A stretch of DNA of 46,221 nt from positions 87,670 through 133,890 of the forward strand of contig LUCB01000001.1 of the NCBI GenBank assembly GCA_001593865.1, written 5' to 3'. The stretch is from Candidatus Bathyarchaeota archaeon B24 (GTDB taxonomy: Archaea; Thermoproteota; CALKCG01; B24). The position numbers were made by a program, and so were the translations under genes. Positions within the stretch are counted from its first letter, which is position 1, and every line of letters starts with the position of its first letter. Positions 17,618 through 26,031 of this stretch are shown here, one piece after another. The notes under the pieces were generated by a model. The model saw only the letters and a list, made by a program, of their open reading frames with translations. It was not told the DNA's origin and did not search any database.

Positions 17618-18985
17618 ATGGAACACTTCTTCGACCTCGTAGTGGTCGGAGCCGGCCCGGGAGGCTGTTTAACCGCGAAAACCGCCGCAAAAGGTGGTTT
17701 GAAAGTCTGTCTTATAGAGGCTAAGCCGGCTGAGTATGTGGGGCTTAAAGCCTGCGGAGACGCTGTCGGTAAACATCACTTCGACAACATAGGCTTGAGA
17801 TATCCTGAAGGACCTGAGCTATGCTGGGAGCTTAGAGGGGTTAAAATCGTTTCTCCTGATGGTGAAACTGTTTTCAACGTCGAAGGGATGGGCGCAAAGG
17901 CCTTTCTACTCGATAGAAAAGAGTTCGGTAAGAGGCTTGTAAAAGAGGCTCTAGACACGGGGGTAGAGCTCATGGATGAAACCACCGCTATAGAACCCCT
18001 CGTCGAAGACAGCCATATAACAGCCGTCAGGGTAACCGGTAAGAGGTTTAGGGGAACCATAAGGGGTCGGGTTTTCGTAGATGCCTCAGGTGTATCCGCC
18101 GTTTTAAGGAGGAAGGCGCCTGAAACCCCTGGGTTCGAAAGAACAGTGGCTAGAAGAGACCTTGAGCTCGCCTATAGGGAGCTTAGGGTGCTTGAGGGGG
18201 AGCTTGAAGATGTGGAGTATGGGTACATCTACCTAACTCAGAGGTACGCCCCTGGCGGGTATTTCTGGCTGTTCCCTAAAGGGGTCAGAAACGTGAATAC
18301 AGGTCTGGGTGTCCAAGCCGTCGAGGGAAATCCAAACCCCCAGATATCGTTTACCAAGTTCATCGAGGATAGACTTCCTCATATAGCTAAGGCCAAGGTC
18401 TTAGACGGAAGAGGCGCTTACGTACCGACCAGGAGACCTCTGGATAATATGGTTTCTAACGGGCTTCTGGTGGTCGGAGACGCGGCTTGCCAGGTTAACC
18501 CCATACACGGTGGTGGACTAGGACCGGCGATGACTGCGGGTAAGCTGGCCGGTGAAACGGTGTTGGATGCTTTGGAAAGGGGCGACGTCAGCTATAGGGG
18601 GCTTTGGCGCTACAACGTCGAGTATATGCGTGGGTACGGTTCTAAACAAGCGTCCTTAGATGTCTTCCGCATGCTTCTTCAAAGCCTATCGGATGATGAT
18701 TTAAACTATGGTATGAGCCGTGGTTTAATATCGGAAGGGGATGTCCTTAAGGCAAGCATGCAGGGCGAGGTGAAGCTCACGATCACCGAGAAGGTGCTGA
18801 AGTTTCTACGCTCGATCGGTAGGCTAAGCCTGGTAGTGAAGCTTAAAGAAACCGCCGCACTTATGAAGCTTGTTAAGAGCCACTACCAAGCCTTCCCTGA
18901 GAACCCAGACGAGTACCTGAGTTGGCTTAGGGAAACCAGAAGACTCTTCGAGGAGGCTAGGAAGATAGGTTTGAGAAAAGCTTAA
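17618..18985 (+). CDS. Geranylgeranyl reductase-family flavoprotein
   Basis: A 455-residue FAD enzyme that saturates isoprenoid double bonds, in archaea mainly of digeranylgeranylglycerophospholipids at the membrane. [17 protein letters not shown] is the FAD dinucleotide site, [13 protein letters not shown] contains the family cysteine, [12 protein letters not shown] is the substrate-cavity motif, and [20 protein letters not shown] closes the FAD site. With the tetraether-synthase-like gene at 44 kb it would contribute to making saturated membrane-spanning lipids. The stop is followed 28 bases later by pcm on the same strand. Confidence 0.88.
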   Translation: MEHFFDLVVVGAGPGGCLTAKTAAKGGLKVCLIEAKPAEYVGLKACGDAVGKHHFDNIGLRYPEGPELCWELRGVKIVSPDGETVFNVEGMGAKAFLLDRKEFGKRLVKEALDTGVELMDETTAIEPLVEDSHITAVRVTGKRFRGTIRGRVFVDASGVSAVLRRKAPETPGFERTVARRDLELAYRELRVLEGELEDVEYGYIYLTQRYAPGGYFWLFPKGVRNVNTGLGVQAVEGNPNPQISFTKFIEDRLPHIAKAKVLDGRGAYVPTRRPLDNMVSNGLLVVGDAACQVNPIHGGGLGPAMTAGKLAGETVLDALERGDVSYRGLWRYNVEYMRGYGSKQASLDVFRMLLQSLSDDDLNYGMSRGLISEGDVLKASMQGEVKLTITEKVLKFLRSIGRLSLVVKLKETAALMKLVKSHYQAFPENPDEYLSWLRETRRLFEEARKIGLRKA

Positions 18986-18993
18986 CCGAATAT
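18984..18993 (+). promoter_or_regulatory. TATA-like box for pcm
   Basis: CGAATATTTA lies about 21-30 bases before the GTG at 19014, so pcm may be transcribed as a leaderless message of its own as well as by read-through from the upstream reductase. Confidence 0.35.
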
Positions 18994-19013
18994 TTACACG
19001 AACGTTTTATACG

Positions 19014-19740
19014 GTGAAATTTTTGTCCTATGAGAGTTTTAAGGAGGAAAAAGAACGGCTCATAGAGATCTACATCAGAGAAGGGATCTTAAAGACCAAG
19101 CTCGTTATAGAGGCCTTCAGAAAGGTCCCACGTGAAAACTTCGTCCCAGATTACCTTAAACACTACGCGTATGCAGACACTCCTCTACCCATAGGTCATG
19201 GCCAAACGATATCTGCACCACACCTTTAGCCGTTTAAAGCGGCTAAAGGGGTGAAACATGGTGTGTATAATGAACGAAGAGCTTGAGCTAGAGATAGGGT
19301 TAAAGGTGCTTGAGGTAGGAACCGGGTCTGGATACCATGCATGCACTATAGCCGAGGCAGTCGCCCCTTCAGACACTTCTAAGGAGAAGTGGGGGCACGT
19401 ATGGACCGTCGAGATAATACCTCAGCTCTGTAAACTGGCCGAGAGAAATATACGTAAAAGCGGATATTCAGATAGGGTTACTGTGATATGCGGAGACGGC
19501 TCGCTGGGGTATCCTGAAGAGGCACCCTACGACCGTATCCTCGTGACGGCAGCGGCACCGGATATACCGGATACGCTCGTAGAGCAGCTTAAGCCAGGGG
19601 GTGTCATGGTTCTACCCGTAGGGACGCCTGGGGGATTTCAGGAGCTAGTTAAAGTATACAAAAAGCCTAACGGCTCGGTGGAGACTAAATATCTCGGAGG
19701 AGTAGCGTTCGTTCCTTTAAGGGGTAGGAAAGGCTGGTGA
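19014..19740 (+). CDS. pcm: Protein-L-isoaspartate O-methyltransferase, split by a 34-nt BHB-type intron
   Basis: Repairs isoaspartyl residues in aged proteins by SAM-dependent methylation. Exon 1 (19014-19221) gives [10 protein letters not shown] and [10 protein letters not shown]; exon 2 (19256-19740) gives [14 protein letters not shown], the SAM loop [13 protein letters not shown], and the C-terminal [14 protein letters not shown] and [12 protein letters not shown]. Read straight through, the frame stops at TAG 19227, in the middle of the ISAPHM-V-x-M block that all family members keep intact. Removing 19222-19255 joins CAC to ATG and yields one 230-residue protein of normal length. The removed piece folds into the core of an archaeal splice motif (see the intron entry). 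I therefore annotate it as one spliced gene, not two. GTG 19014 is the likely start. Confidence 0.85.
19222..19255 (+). other. Candidate 34-nt bulge-helix-bulge intron in pcm
   Basis: Seen in sequence: CACC (19216-19219) pairs with GGTG (19250-19253) as a 4-bp central helix. It is followed on the 5' side by the 3-nt bulge ACA (19220-19222) and on the 3' side by the 3-nt bulge AAA (19254-19256). Inside is a perfect 10-bp stem, CCTTTAGCCG with CGGCTAAAGG, and a 7-nt loop (19233-19239). Archaeal splicing endonuclease normally cuts after the second base of each bulge, here after 19221 and 19255, which restores the reading frame exactly. The outer exon helix is weak (two pairs, a mismatch, one wobble), so this would be a relaxed HBh'-type motif. 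The intron carries the in-frame TAG that ends the unspliced frame. Confidence 0.82.
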
Positions 19741-19765
19741 ACGACCATCCTTAGGACAGGGAGCC

Positions 19766-20215
19766 ATGGTTTCCGTGAGGGAGTCTATAACGGCTAAGGG
19801 ACATCCCAACATATCGGCTAGACACAGGAGCACGTTCGAGGTTACGAAAGACCCTTACGTGACACCGAGGGGAGACTGCATAATAGCCGTGTCGGCCTCT
19901 AAAGCGGCGGCTGACCTAAGCCCCGAGTTTAAAAACCTACTTAAAAGTAGTGCAACGGTCATCGTTTTTAGACTCGAAGTCGAGGGCTTTACGTGGGTCG
20001 TCAGGGGCTATGGATCTGAATCTATGGTTTTAACCGATGAGAGGTCTATGGTCTTCCGTAGGAGCAGGTATGTCTGTCCACGGACCGTCATGGTAGGGGC
20101 CGATAAATCGGCTATAGACCTACCTAGGAAGGTGGTCGAGGTTCTGAGAAAACCCGACGCATCTATACGGATAATCCTCGAGGCCTATAGAGGAGATACT
20201 TCGGCTTGTGAATAA
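19766..20215 (+). CDS. DUF371 family protein
   Basis: A 149-residue archaeal protein of unknown function. The signature ITAKGHPNISARHRSTFEVT followed by TPRGDCIIAVSA is the conserved core of DUF371. The family is widespread in archaea and has no settled role. ATG 19766 has GGACAGGGA just upstream. It follows pcm by 25 bases and precedes the Hef-like helicase, and may form an operon with pcm. Confidence 0.85.
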   Translation: MVSVRESITAKGHPNISARHRSTFEVTKDPYVTPRGDCIIAVSASKAAADLSPEFKNLLKSSATVIVFRLEVEGFTWVVRGYGSESMVLTDERSMVFRRSRYVCPRTVMVGADKSAIDLPRKVVEVLRKPDASIRIILEAYRGDTSACE

Positions 20216-20301
20216 GCGATTTCAAACCCCTATTGTTTAATCTTCAGGTGAGTGAAACCGTTATTAGAGTCTCCCCTCTATTCTCGAATCGAAGTTAGCC
20301 T

Positions 20302-21915
20302 ATGGCTAAGCTGAGATGGAGAGATTACCTAGGGATGCTTGAGAGAAGTCCATCATCTTTAGGCACGGTTTTGAGAACCCTGACCCCCAGGGTCCCCCTT
20401 TCTAAGCCCACAGATGTCCGCGTCCTACACACGAAATATAGGCTATGGAGCTTTCAAGAGAGGATTCTAAACCGGATATCAGGGTCCACCCTTATACTCG
20501 GTTTACCCACGGGTCTCGGTAAGACCTACATAGCCGGAGCATACCTTATGAGGGAATCCAGGGTTAAACCGATTAGGGTGCTTTTTCTAGTCCCATCGAT
20601 ACCGCTCGGCGTTCAGCAGACGCTTTTCGCGAGAAACATGCTAGGTGTCAAACATGCATACTTCATATCAGGCGCCGTTCCACCTGAGAAGAGGGCTAGA
20701 CTCGGTGTTTGGAACTGGGGCTTCGTCGTTTGTACACCGCAAACCGTGTACAACGATTTTCTGAAAAAATTCGACAGCGTCTTAGAAGAGGCTAAAAGAA
20801 GCGAAGACCCCGTGGGTTTTCTCAAGAACCATCTCGACGAGGCCCCGATACCATTCGATATCATTATAGCGGATGAATGTCAAAACTACATAGGCGAGAC
20901 AGACGGCTACGGAATACTTTTGACCGCTAGGGCGTGTGGGGTGAAGATACTCGCCCTCAGCGCCACACCTCAGCTGCATTCCGCTAGAAGACTTGAAGAG
21001 CTTAGGAGGGTTTTCGACAGGATAGAAGTTATCTCCATAGATGAGAGCGCGGTTAAAGCCATGGTGCCTAGGAGGACCTTAAGAATCCTGAGGATCCCCA
21101 CTCCCCCTACCTTGCTTAAACTATATAGGGTGCTCAACAAGCTCGTCGACTCGTATAGACGTAAAGTCGTCGAAGCATACGGTGAAGAGCATCTACGTGA
21201 AAACTGCAGACGCCATGGGCTCTGTCTAAATATGAGGATGTTAGAAACCCTAAGAACACGTATGGTCGAAGATGGTGCGAGTAGCGTTTTAGGCTACCGA
21301 GCGTGGAGGCTTAAGGAGCTTCAACGGCCTTTGGAGGAGCTGGGGGGCAGATCGGTCGTAGACCTCTACCGAAGAACACTTTTCGAGTGTAGAAACCATA
21401 AACACGAGGCTGTCTTATCCCTACTGGATAGGGTGAGGTTTAAGAAGGCCATAGTGTTCATGGAATCTATAAGGTCTGCTAGACAGCTTGGGCTTAGGCT
21501 TCTCGAGAGAATGGGCTTCGACAAAGTCTCCATACTCGTGGGTAAAGGCGGTATGTCCCTTGAACAACAGGCGTCGGCGCTTTTACGTTTCAGAAGCGAA
21601 GCTAACGTCCTAGTGGCTACATCGGTCGCCGAGGAGGGGCTTGATATTCCATCAGCCGACTTCGAGGTCTGGCTCGACCCACCTAGTAATCCTAAAAAAT
21701 GGATCCAAAGGTTCGGTAGGATCCTCAGGCAGCCTGAAGGTAAAAAGGAGGCCTTGGTGTATGCTCTCGTATCAGATGGCACTCATGAAGAGGCTAAGCT
21801 ACGTAGAGTGCTGAGGCTCTCTGAGAGAGTCTATGGGTTTACGCAGAACATCTCGGTCGAACGTTTTAAACGAATACTTGGCCCCCAGAAGACCTTAAAG
21901 CGCTTCATAGGCTAA
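20302..21915 (+). CDS. Superfamily 2 helicase, Hef-like, without nuclease domain
   Basis: A 537-residue SF2 ATPase. Motif I is LGLPTGLGKTYIAG near residue 70, motif Ib/IV-like CTPQTVYNDF follows, motif II is IIADECQ (instead of DEAH), motif III is LSATP, and the C-terminal helicase domain has ATSVAEEGLDIPSADFEVW with motif VI QRFGRILRQ. The arrangement matches the helicase half of archaeal Hef/FANCM, which acts on stalled forks. The XPF-type nuclease domain that full-length euryarchaeal Hef carries is missing; the frame ends soon after motif VI. The gene has its own start at ATG 20302 with no visible frame break, so the short form is probably natural. Confidence 0.75.
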   Translation: MAKLRWRDYLGMLERSPSSLGTVLRTLTPRVPLSKPTDVRVLHTKYRLWSFQERILNRISGSTLILGLPTGLGKTYIAGAYLMRESRVKPIRVLFLVPSIPLGVQQTLFARNMLGVKHAYFISGAVPPEKRARLGVWNWGFVVCTPQTVYNDFLKKFDSVLEEAKRSEDPVGFLKNHLDEAPIPFDIIIADECQNYIGETDGYGILLTARACGVKILALSATPQLHSARRLEELRRVFDRIEVISIDESAVKAMVPRRTLRILRIPTPPTLLKLYRVLNKLVDSYRRKVVEAYGEEHLRENCRRHGLCLNMRMLETLRTRMVEDGASSVLGYRAWRLKELQRPLEELGGRSVVDLYRRTLFECRNHKHEAVLSLLDRVRFKKAIVFMESIRSARQLGLRLLERMGFDKVSILVGKGGMSLEQQASALLRFRSEANVLVATSVAEEGLDIPSADFEVWLDPPSNPKKWIQRFGRILRQPEGKKEALVYALVSDGTHEEAKLRRVLRLSERVYGFTQNISVERFKRILGPQKTLKRFIG

Positions 21916-21989
21916 TTTGGGCCTGGTTTGCCGTAGGTCTTTTAAACGGCACATATTAGAGGAGATCATAGGAGAGGGGGCTACGGATC

Positions 21990-22895
21990 ATGTCTATGGA
22001 GGAGATGGTTCTTAACGTTTTTAGAAAGATGGAGCCTGAAGACTTCAGGGTCTTGACGGCTATCGAGCTCGGTATGGTCAGCCATGAGTACACGCCCTTC
22101 GAAGACGTTCTAAGATACTCCTCCCTCCCAGAGGAGGAGGTTCGGTATAGGATAAGTAGGCTTAACGGTTTCAAGCTTTTAAGGTCCATCAGCAGACCGT
22201 TTGAGGGCTATGCGCTGAACTATTATAGCTACGATTTCCTTGCCTTAAACGCTTTGGTTAAAGCGGGTAAGCTCGAGGCGCTCGGTAAGCCTGTGGGAAT
22301 AGGTAAGGAGGCCGATGTCTTCGACGGCTTAACGCCTGACGGGAAAAAAGTCATAGTTAAGTTCCATAGGGTCGGTAGGGTAAGCTTCAGACAGACTAGA
22401 CGGATTAGACGCTACGTAGCCGATAGGAGGCATATATCTTGGCTGTACCAGAGCCGGATAGCGGCTGAGAGAGAGTATGAAGCCCTTAAAACTCTCGTTA
22501 AGGCTCGGGCTAAGACTCCTCGACCTATCGCGCAAAACAGGCACGTAGTCGTTATGAGCTACTTCAGCGGCGTCGAGCTTATAGACGTGGCCTACATAGA
22601 CGAGCCTAAGCTCTTATTGAAGGACATAATAGATGAGGTTAGGAGGATCTACCTTGAGGCGGGGCTTATACACGGCGACTTAAGCGAATACAACATAGTC
22701 GTGAAGGAAGATGGGGATTTTTTGATCATAGACTGGCCTCAGTTCGTCAAAAGAGGAGAGCCTGGGTTTGAGTCCTATCTCAGAAGAGACTTAAGAAACC
22801 TCCTGAAATTCTTCCGTAAAAAATTTGGTTTAAAAATATCCCTGGACGACGCTATAAGTTACGTAACCGGTGCTTCGGAACATCTAGACGTTTAA
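21990..22895 (+). CDS. rio2: Rio2 atypical serine/threonine kinase
   Basis: Kinase/ATPase needed for maturation of the small ribosomal subunit. The 301-residue protein has an N-terminal winged-helix domain (residues 1-85, EDFRVLTAIELGM), the RIO nucleotide loop GIGKEADVFDG, the ATP lysine in KVIVKFHRVGR, the catalytic loop GLIHGDLSEYNIVV near residue 230, and the metal loop FLIIDWPQFV. All catalytic residues are present. ATG 21990 is followed by a second in-frame ATG; GGAGAGGGGG lies upstream. It converges on metK, and the two stops are one base apart. Confidence 0.95.
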   Translation: MSMEEMVLNVFRKMEPEDFRVLTAIELGMVSHEYTPFEDVLRYSSLPEEEVRYRISRLNGFKLLRSISRPFEGYALNYYSYDFLALNALVKAGKLEALGKPVGIGKEADVFDGLTPDGKKVIVKFHRVGRVSFRQTRRIRRYVADRRHISWLYQSRIAAEREYEALKTLVKARAKTPRPIAQNRHVVVMSYFSGVELIDVAYIDEPKLLLKDIIDEVRRIYLEAGLIHGDLSEYNIVVKEDGDFLIIDWPQFVKRGEPGFESYLRRDLRNLLKFFRKKFGLKISLDDAISYVTGASEHLDV

Positions 22896-22896
22896 A

Positions 22897-24136
22897 TTAT
22901 AATATGTTTATCGAGCCTTCAGCCAATTTTAGACAGAACTCCTGTATATGGTCGAGCTCGTCGAGTATTATCGCCCGAACAGGCTCTCTGATCGTTTTAA
23001 GCTTTAACCCCCTCTCTGGGACTACCTGTACCGCGGCCACCCTAGGCTTGTTTATGGGTTCTCCGATGTGGCTCAGAAGCCAGACGTAGACTTCTCTGAG
23101 CCCCGAGACTTCTCGATATATCCTATCGGCTATTCGATAGGTGAGCACGTTGTATATCTTCCCGATATGCGACACCGGGTTTTTACCGGCTGCAGCCTCG
23201 CTACTTATGGGACGGTTCAACGGTATGATCCCGTTAACCCTATTCCCTCTACCGACTTGACCTGAGTCTGCATCGTCGGCGCACGTCCCCAATACGGTTA
23301 GATACACTCCTTTAACTCCTCTACCCCTCCTATCGAGGGTATTCAGGTGAACACTAACACTCCCTCTGGTATACCTTTCAGAGGCCCACTCTCTAAGCTC
23401 TTCCAGTATCTCATCCTTACGTTTGAAATAGGCGGCCTCAGACTCGACAAACCTATCGACAAACGCCATGGCGACCGTAAGCTCTAAACGTCTTCCTCGC
23501 CTGAAACCCATGACTTTAACATCCTCACCTGCTTCAGGATGTCTACGTTTGAACTCTTTGGAGTTTAGGAAACGCTCTGTATCTAAAACCAGCCTCTCCG
23601 TCTCCGTCATAGGTGCATACCCGACGGCGGCGGAGGTATCGTTAGCTCCTAGAACCTTGGTTTTCCGCTCGAAAATGTCTCTTAGGGCCTCAGAACCTCT
23701 CCTAAGCTCGATCTGGTACCTGACATGAACGTCTGGGTCTACAAACCGTAGGTTCTCCCTGAACCACTTCTTCGCCGTGTTTATGGCTATCTCGTCGACA
23801 GGTACATACTCATCGCCGACGGTGTAGGTCGCCCTGTCGCCGAATATAAGAGTCATAGGCTTCTTGAGGATTCCGCCGCCGAACCTATGCTCAGCCTCCC
23901 CTGCGGCTAGTAGAGCCTTATCTATGTTATGGTGAGCTATGAAGCCGAATCTTTTGATATATTCTAAGCTTAGGTTTACTGAGACAGACTCCATGATAGC
24001 GTCGCATATGTAGTCTGGGTGGCCTAATCCTTTAAGGACCGGGGGGTTAACCCGACCCGGTTTTCCTCTCGACGATCTCCACAGCTTGCTTTGAAACCGG
24101 TTTGCGGTTGAGCTTCTCAAGTGATATTATAGTCAT
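22897..24136 (-). CDS. metK: Archaeal S-adenosylmethionine synthetase, split by a 31-nt BHB-type intron
   Basis: Makes SAM from methionine and ATP; expected to be essential. Exon 2 (24031-22897) has GLGHPDYICDAIMESVS, HHNIDKALLAAG, FGDRATYTVGDEYVP and GKNPVSHIGKIYNV, all typical of archaeal MAT. Its frame has no proper start: upstream it runs into an unrelated-looking reading. The missing N-terminus is in another frame from ATG 24136 (MTIISLEKLNRKPVSKQAVE, then IVERK) and stops at TAA 24049-24047 after 29 codons. Removing 24062-24032 joins IVERK to GLGHPDY, exactly the family sequence, giving 402 residues, the usual length. It is the last gene of the mtd-methyltransferase-lsm-metK cluster, with a possible TATA box (CTTTAATTCC on the minus strand) near 24164-24173. 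Confidence 0.88.
24032..24062 (-). other. Candidate 31-nt bulge-helix-bulge intron in metK
   Basis: Seen on the minus strand: GAGG (24068-24065) pairs with CCTT (24037-24034) as a 4-bp central helix with one G-U. The 3-nt bulges are AAA (24064-24062) and AAA (24033-24031). The inner stem is ACCGGG with CCCGGT, then a 2-nt bulge (TC), then GGG with CCC closed by a TTAA loop: nine pairs in all. Cutting after the second base of each bulge (after 24063 and 24032) removes 31 nt and restores ERK-GLGHPD in frame. No convincing outer exon helix is visible, so this is a relaxed HBh'-type motif. The intron contains the in-frame TAA of the unspliced message. Confidence 0.82.
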
Positions 24137-24229
24137 AGGTATCCGGCTCTAAGGTTAGAGGTTCTTGGAATTAAAGGTTTGCGGTTTCAGGAATCTAACA
24201 AAGCCCCTTTATTACTCGCAAGAATATCT

Positions 24230-24463
24230 TTAGCTTCTAAGCCTTATGTAGAGGATGTTGTTGCCCCGTATGAATATGTTCCCGTAATGGGCTGTGGGGT
24301 CGTTACCCTTATACTCGTCGGCATCGGTAAGTATCAAGTTCATGTAGTTGTCGCAGACCATCATCCTACCCACATACTCGTAATCGTTCTTCAGCTTTAT
24401 ACGGACTACCGCATTCCTATAGCGTACCAGAACGTTAAGAGGCTTCTTACTAGGCTCGACCAT
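24230..24463 (-). CDS. Sm-like archaeal protein (LSm)
   Basis: A 77-residue RNA-binding protein that forms ring oligomers. The Sm1 motif is VRIKLKNDYEYVGRMM with DNYMNLIL, and the Sm2 motif is IFIRGNNILYIRL near the C-terminus. The RNA-contact residues (Asp-x-x-Met-Asn and Arg-Gly-Asn) are intact. ATG 24463 gives the standard N-terminus; a GTG at 24475 would add four residues. It begins 18 bases after the methyltransferase stop, within the mtd-metK cluster. Confidence 0.92.
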   Translation of the reverse strand: MVEPSKKPLNVLVRYRNAVVRIKLKNDYEYVGRMMVCDNYMNLILTDADEYKGNDPTAHYGNIFIRGNNILYIRLRS

Positions 24464-24481
24464 TAGCCCACACACCCCCTT

Positions 24482-25051
24482 CTACAAGGAGGTAGAATAA
24501 AAAGATTTCTTGGAGCAGACGTAAATGTGATCCATAACTCCTCTTCCTGAATATCTCATTTTTTCGAAGCCGCAGAAATCTAGAAGCCGTTCTGCATAGG
24601 TTTTCGCGAAACTCTTCTTGAGAAAGCTGACGGCTAAATATCCGCTCCTCCTTAGAACTCTATATGCCTCCTTTAAAGCCGCCGAGGGATCCGGAGTATT
24701 CTGTAAAACCGTGAACATGAAGACCATGTCGAATACGTCATCTCTGAAGGGTAGCTTCTCCACATCCCCCCTCACAAGCGCGACGTTTCGCTGTTTAAAC
24801 TTGTCTCTAGCTATCCTAAGCATAGCCTTGGAAAAGTCTAGACCAACTATGAGCCCAGCCGTATCCGCTAGCTTTTCGATCAAAAGCCCTGAACCGCATC
24901 CGGCGTCCAACACTATAGCGTCTTCGATAGACGGCATCATCCGTATCCCTCTTAGATGCTTGGCCTCCTGCTCCTCTCCGTAAAGACGGTCGTATGTGAA
25001 AGCCGACGAATCGTAGCTCTCCATCAGAGCCCTTTTGAGGCTTTTCCGCAT
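24482..25051 (-). CDS. Class I SAM-dependent methyltransferase
   Basis: A 189-residue methyltransferase of the UbiE/Methyltransf_11 type. SAM motif I is VLDAGCGSGLLIEKLA near residue 47, the acidic ribose contact follows in VGLDFSKAM, motif II-like LVRGDVEKLPFRDDVFDMVF and ALKEAYRVLRRSGYLAVSF complete the fold. The methyl acceptor is unknown. The start at 25051 lies two bases after the mtd stop, so the two are co-translated, and it uses the product of metK two genes downstream. Confidence 0.82.
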   Translation of the reverse strand: MRKSLKRALMESYDSSAFTYDRLYGEEQEAKHLRGIRMMPSIEDAIVLDAGCGSGLLIEKLADTAGLIVGLDFSKAMLRIARDKFKQRNVALVRGDVEKLPFRDDVFDMVFMFTVLQNTPDPSAALKEAYRVLRRSGYLAVSFLKKSFAKTYAERLLDFCGFEKMRYSGRGVMDHIYVCSKKSFYSTSL

Positions 25052-25053
25052 CG

Positions 25054-25893
25054 TTAAACTGGTTTAGCCGGCTTCTCTATAAGCTTTCTCTTGGACAGTA
25101 TGAGCCCGGCTCTGCTGTGGGGGCTCCTGTAGACGCTATCCGTCGCCTTTTCAAGCTCCCTAGCCTCGTCGGCCAGTTTAGCCGCGGTCTTCATCATCTC
25201 GTGAGCCGCAGCTACGAGTAAGGTGTAGCGCTCCCACTCCTTAACCATGAAACATCCTTCGACCGTCAGGTCGGCGACCCTTCGAGCTATCTCAAAACTC
25301 GCCATCGCCTTGGCTTTAGCATATGGATTGCTGAAGTTCGCAGCCTCGACAGCCTTATCCTTATCTATTACTATCCTAGGTAGAGTAGGCTTCTCACCGT
25401 TTTTGAAAGCATCGATCACCTTATCCAGCTCTACTTGAACTATGTTGAATACCCCCGTGACGGCTAGAACCTTGATCAGGTCGGCGTTGAACAACGCCAT
25501 CTCCACAGGGTCTAGAAACTCCCTCCTAGCACCTATCATAGCGTCTGCGGTCACGATTATATACCCGAACCCAGCCTCCTGAAGCTTCTTAACGATCTTC
25601 TTAGCAGGAGCATCTGAGACCACTATAACCGGAATACCTCCCTCGGCTAGAAGCTCCCTAAGCCTCTTAGGACCAGGTAGAGTAGCATTAGGACTCGTCA
25701 CGACGGCGAAGTCTGGTTTAAACTCTAACAGCTTCTTAGCGACCTCCTCGGCTTGTTCAACCCCCATTTTAGCACCCGACGACACGACGCGAACATCGAT
25801 GTCGTTCCGGTCTGCCCTCTCATCTAGGAGAAACTCTATCAGAGGCGCCGTAGCTATGTTACCGACCTTAGCAAACCCAACCTTCACGACCAA
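25054..25893 (-). CDS. mtd: F420-dependent methylene-tetrahydromethanopterin dehydrogenase
   Basis: Oxidises or reduces the C1 unit between methylene- and methenyl-H4MPT using coenzyme F420. The 279-residue protein matches Mtd throughout: VKVGFAKVGNIATAPLIEFL at the N-terminus, VRVVSSGAKMGVEQAEEV, VTSPNATLPGPKRLRELL, and VTADAMIGARREFLDP. TTG 25893 has GGGGGTG seven bases upstream; a GTG two codons in is the alternative. It heads the operon with a methyltransferase, LSm and metK, and is divergent from ftr. This supports a working tetrahydromethanopterin C1 pathway, as in archaeal Wood-Ljungdahl or methanogen metabolism. Confidence 0.95.
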   Translation of the reverse strand: MVVKVGFAKVGNIATAPLIEFLLDERADRNDIDVRVVSSGAKMGVEQAEEVAKKLLEFKPDFAVVTSPNATLPGPKRLRELLAEGGIPVIVVSDAPAKKIVKKLQEAGFGYIIVTADAMIGARREFLDPVEMALFNADLIKVLAVTGVFNIVQVELDKVIDAFKNGEKPTLPRIVIDKDKAVEAANFSNPYAKAKAMASFEIARRVADLTVEGCFMVKEWERYTLLVAAAHEMMKTAAKLADEARELEKATDSVYRSPHSRAGLILSKRKLIEKPAKPV

Positions 25894-25982
25894 AGCGGAA
25901 CACCCCCTAAACCATTACCCCGATCTGTTTTTAGATTTTTCTAAAGCCGCGCGATACGAGACTACCACTCGCCTGCATGGTA

Positions 25983-25997
25983 CAACCTAAATATATC
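25983..25997 (+). promoter_or_regulatory. BRE/TATA promoter of ftr
   Basis: AACCTAAATATATCA, a good archaeal BRE-TATA match, ends about 35 bases before TTG 26032, with GTGGTGG as ribosome site between them. It lies in the divergent spacer with mtd. Confidence 0.6.
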
Positions 25998-26031
25998 ACT
26001 TGGTGTATTCCTAAGTTATGTGGTGGTTTAG

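Noticed and set aside
19014-19740. pcm as two separate genes, a pseudogene, or a programmed frameshift/bypass
   Set aside because: Both halves are fully conserved, the insert length restores the frame exactly, and the fold is that of a splice motif. Translational bypassing cannot be excluded from sequence alone but is less likely in an archaeon.
22897-24120. metK starting at 24120 in the exon-2 frame
   Set aside because: The first ~25 residues of that reading do not resemble any SAM synthetase, whereas the other frame from 24136 gives the family N-terminus.
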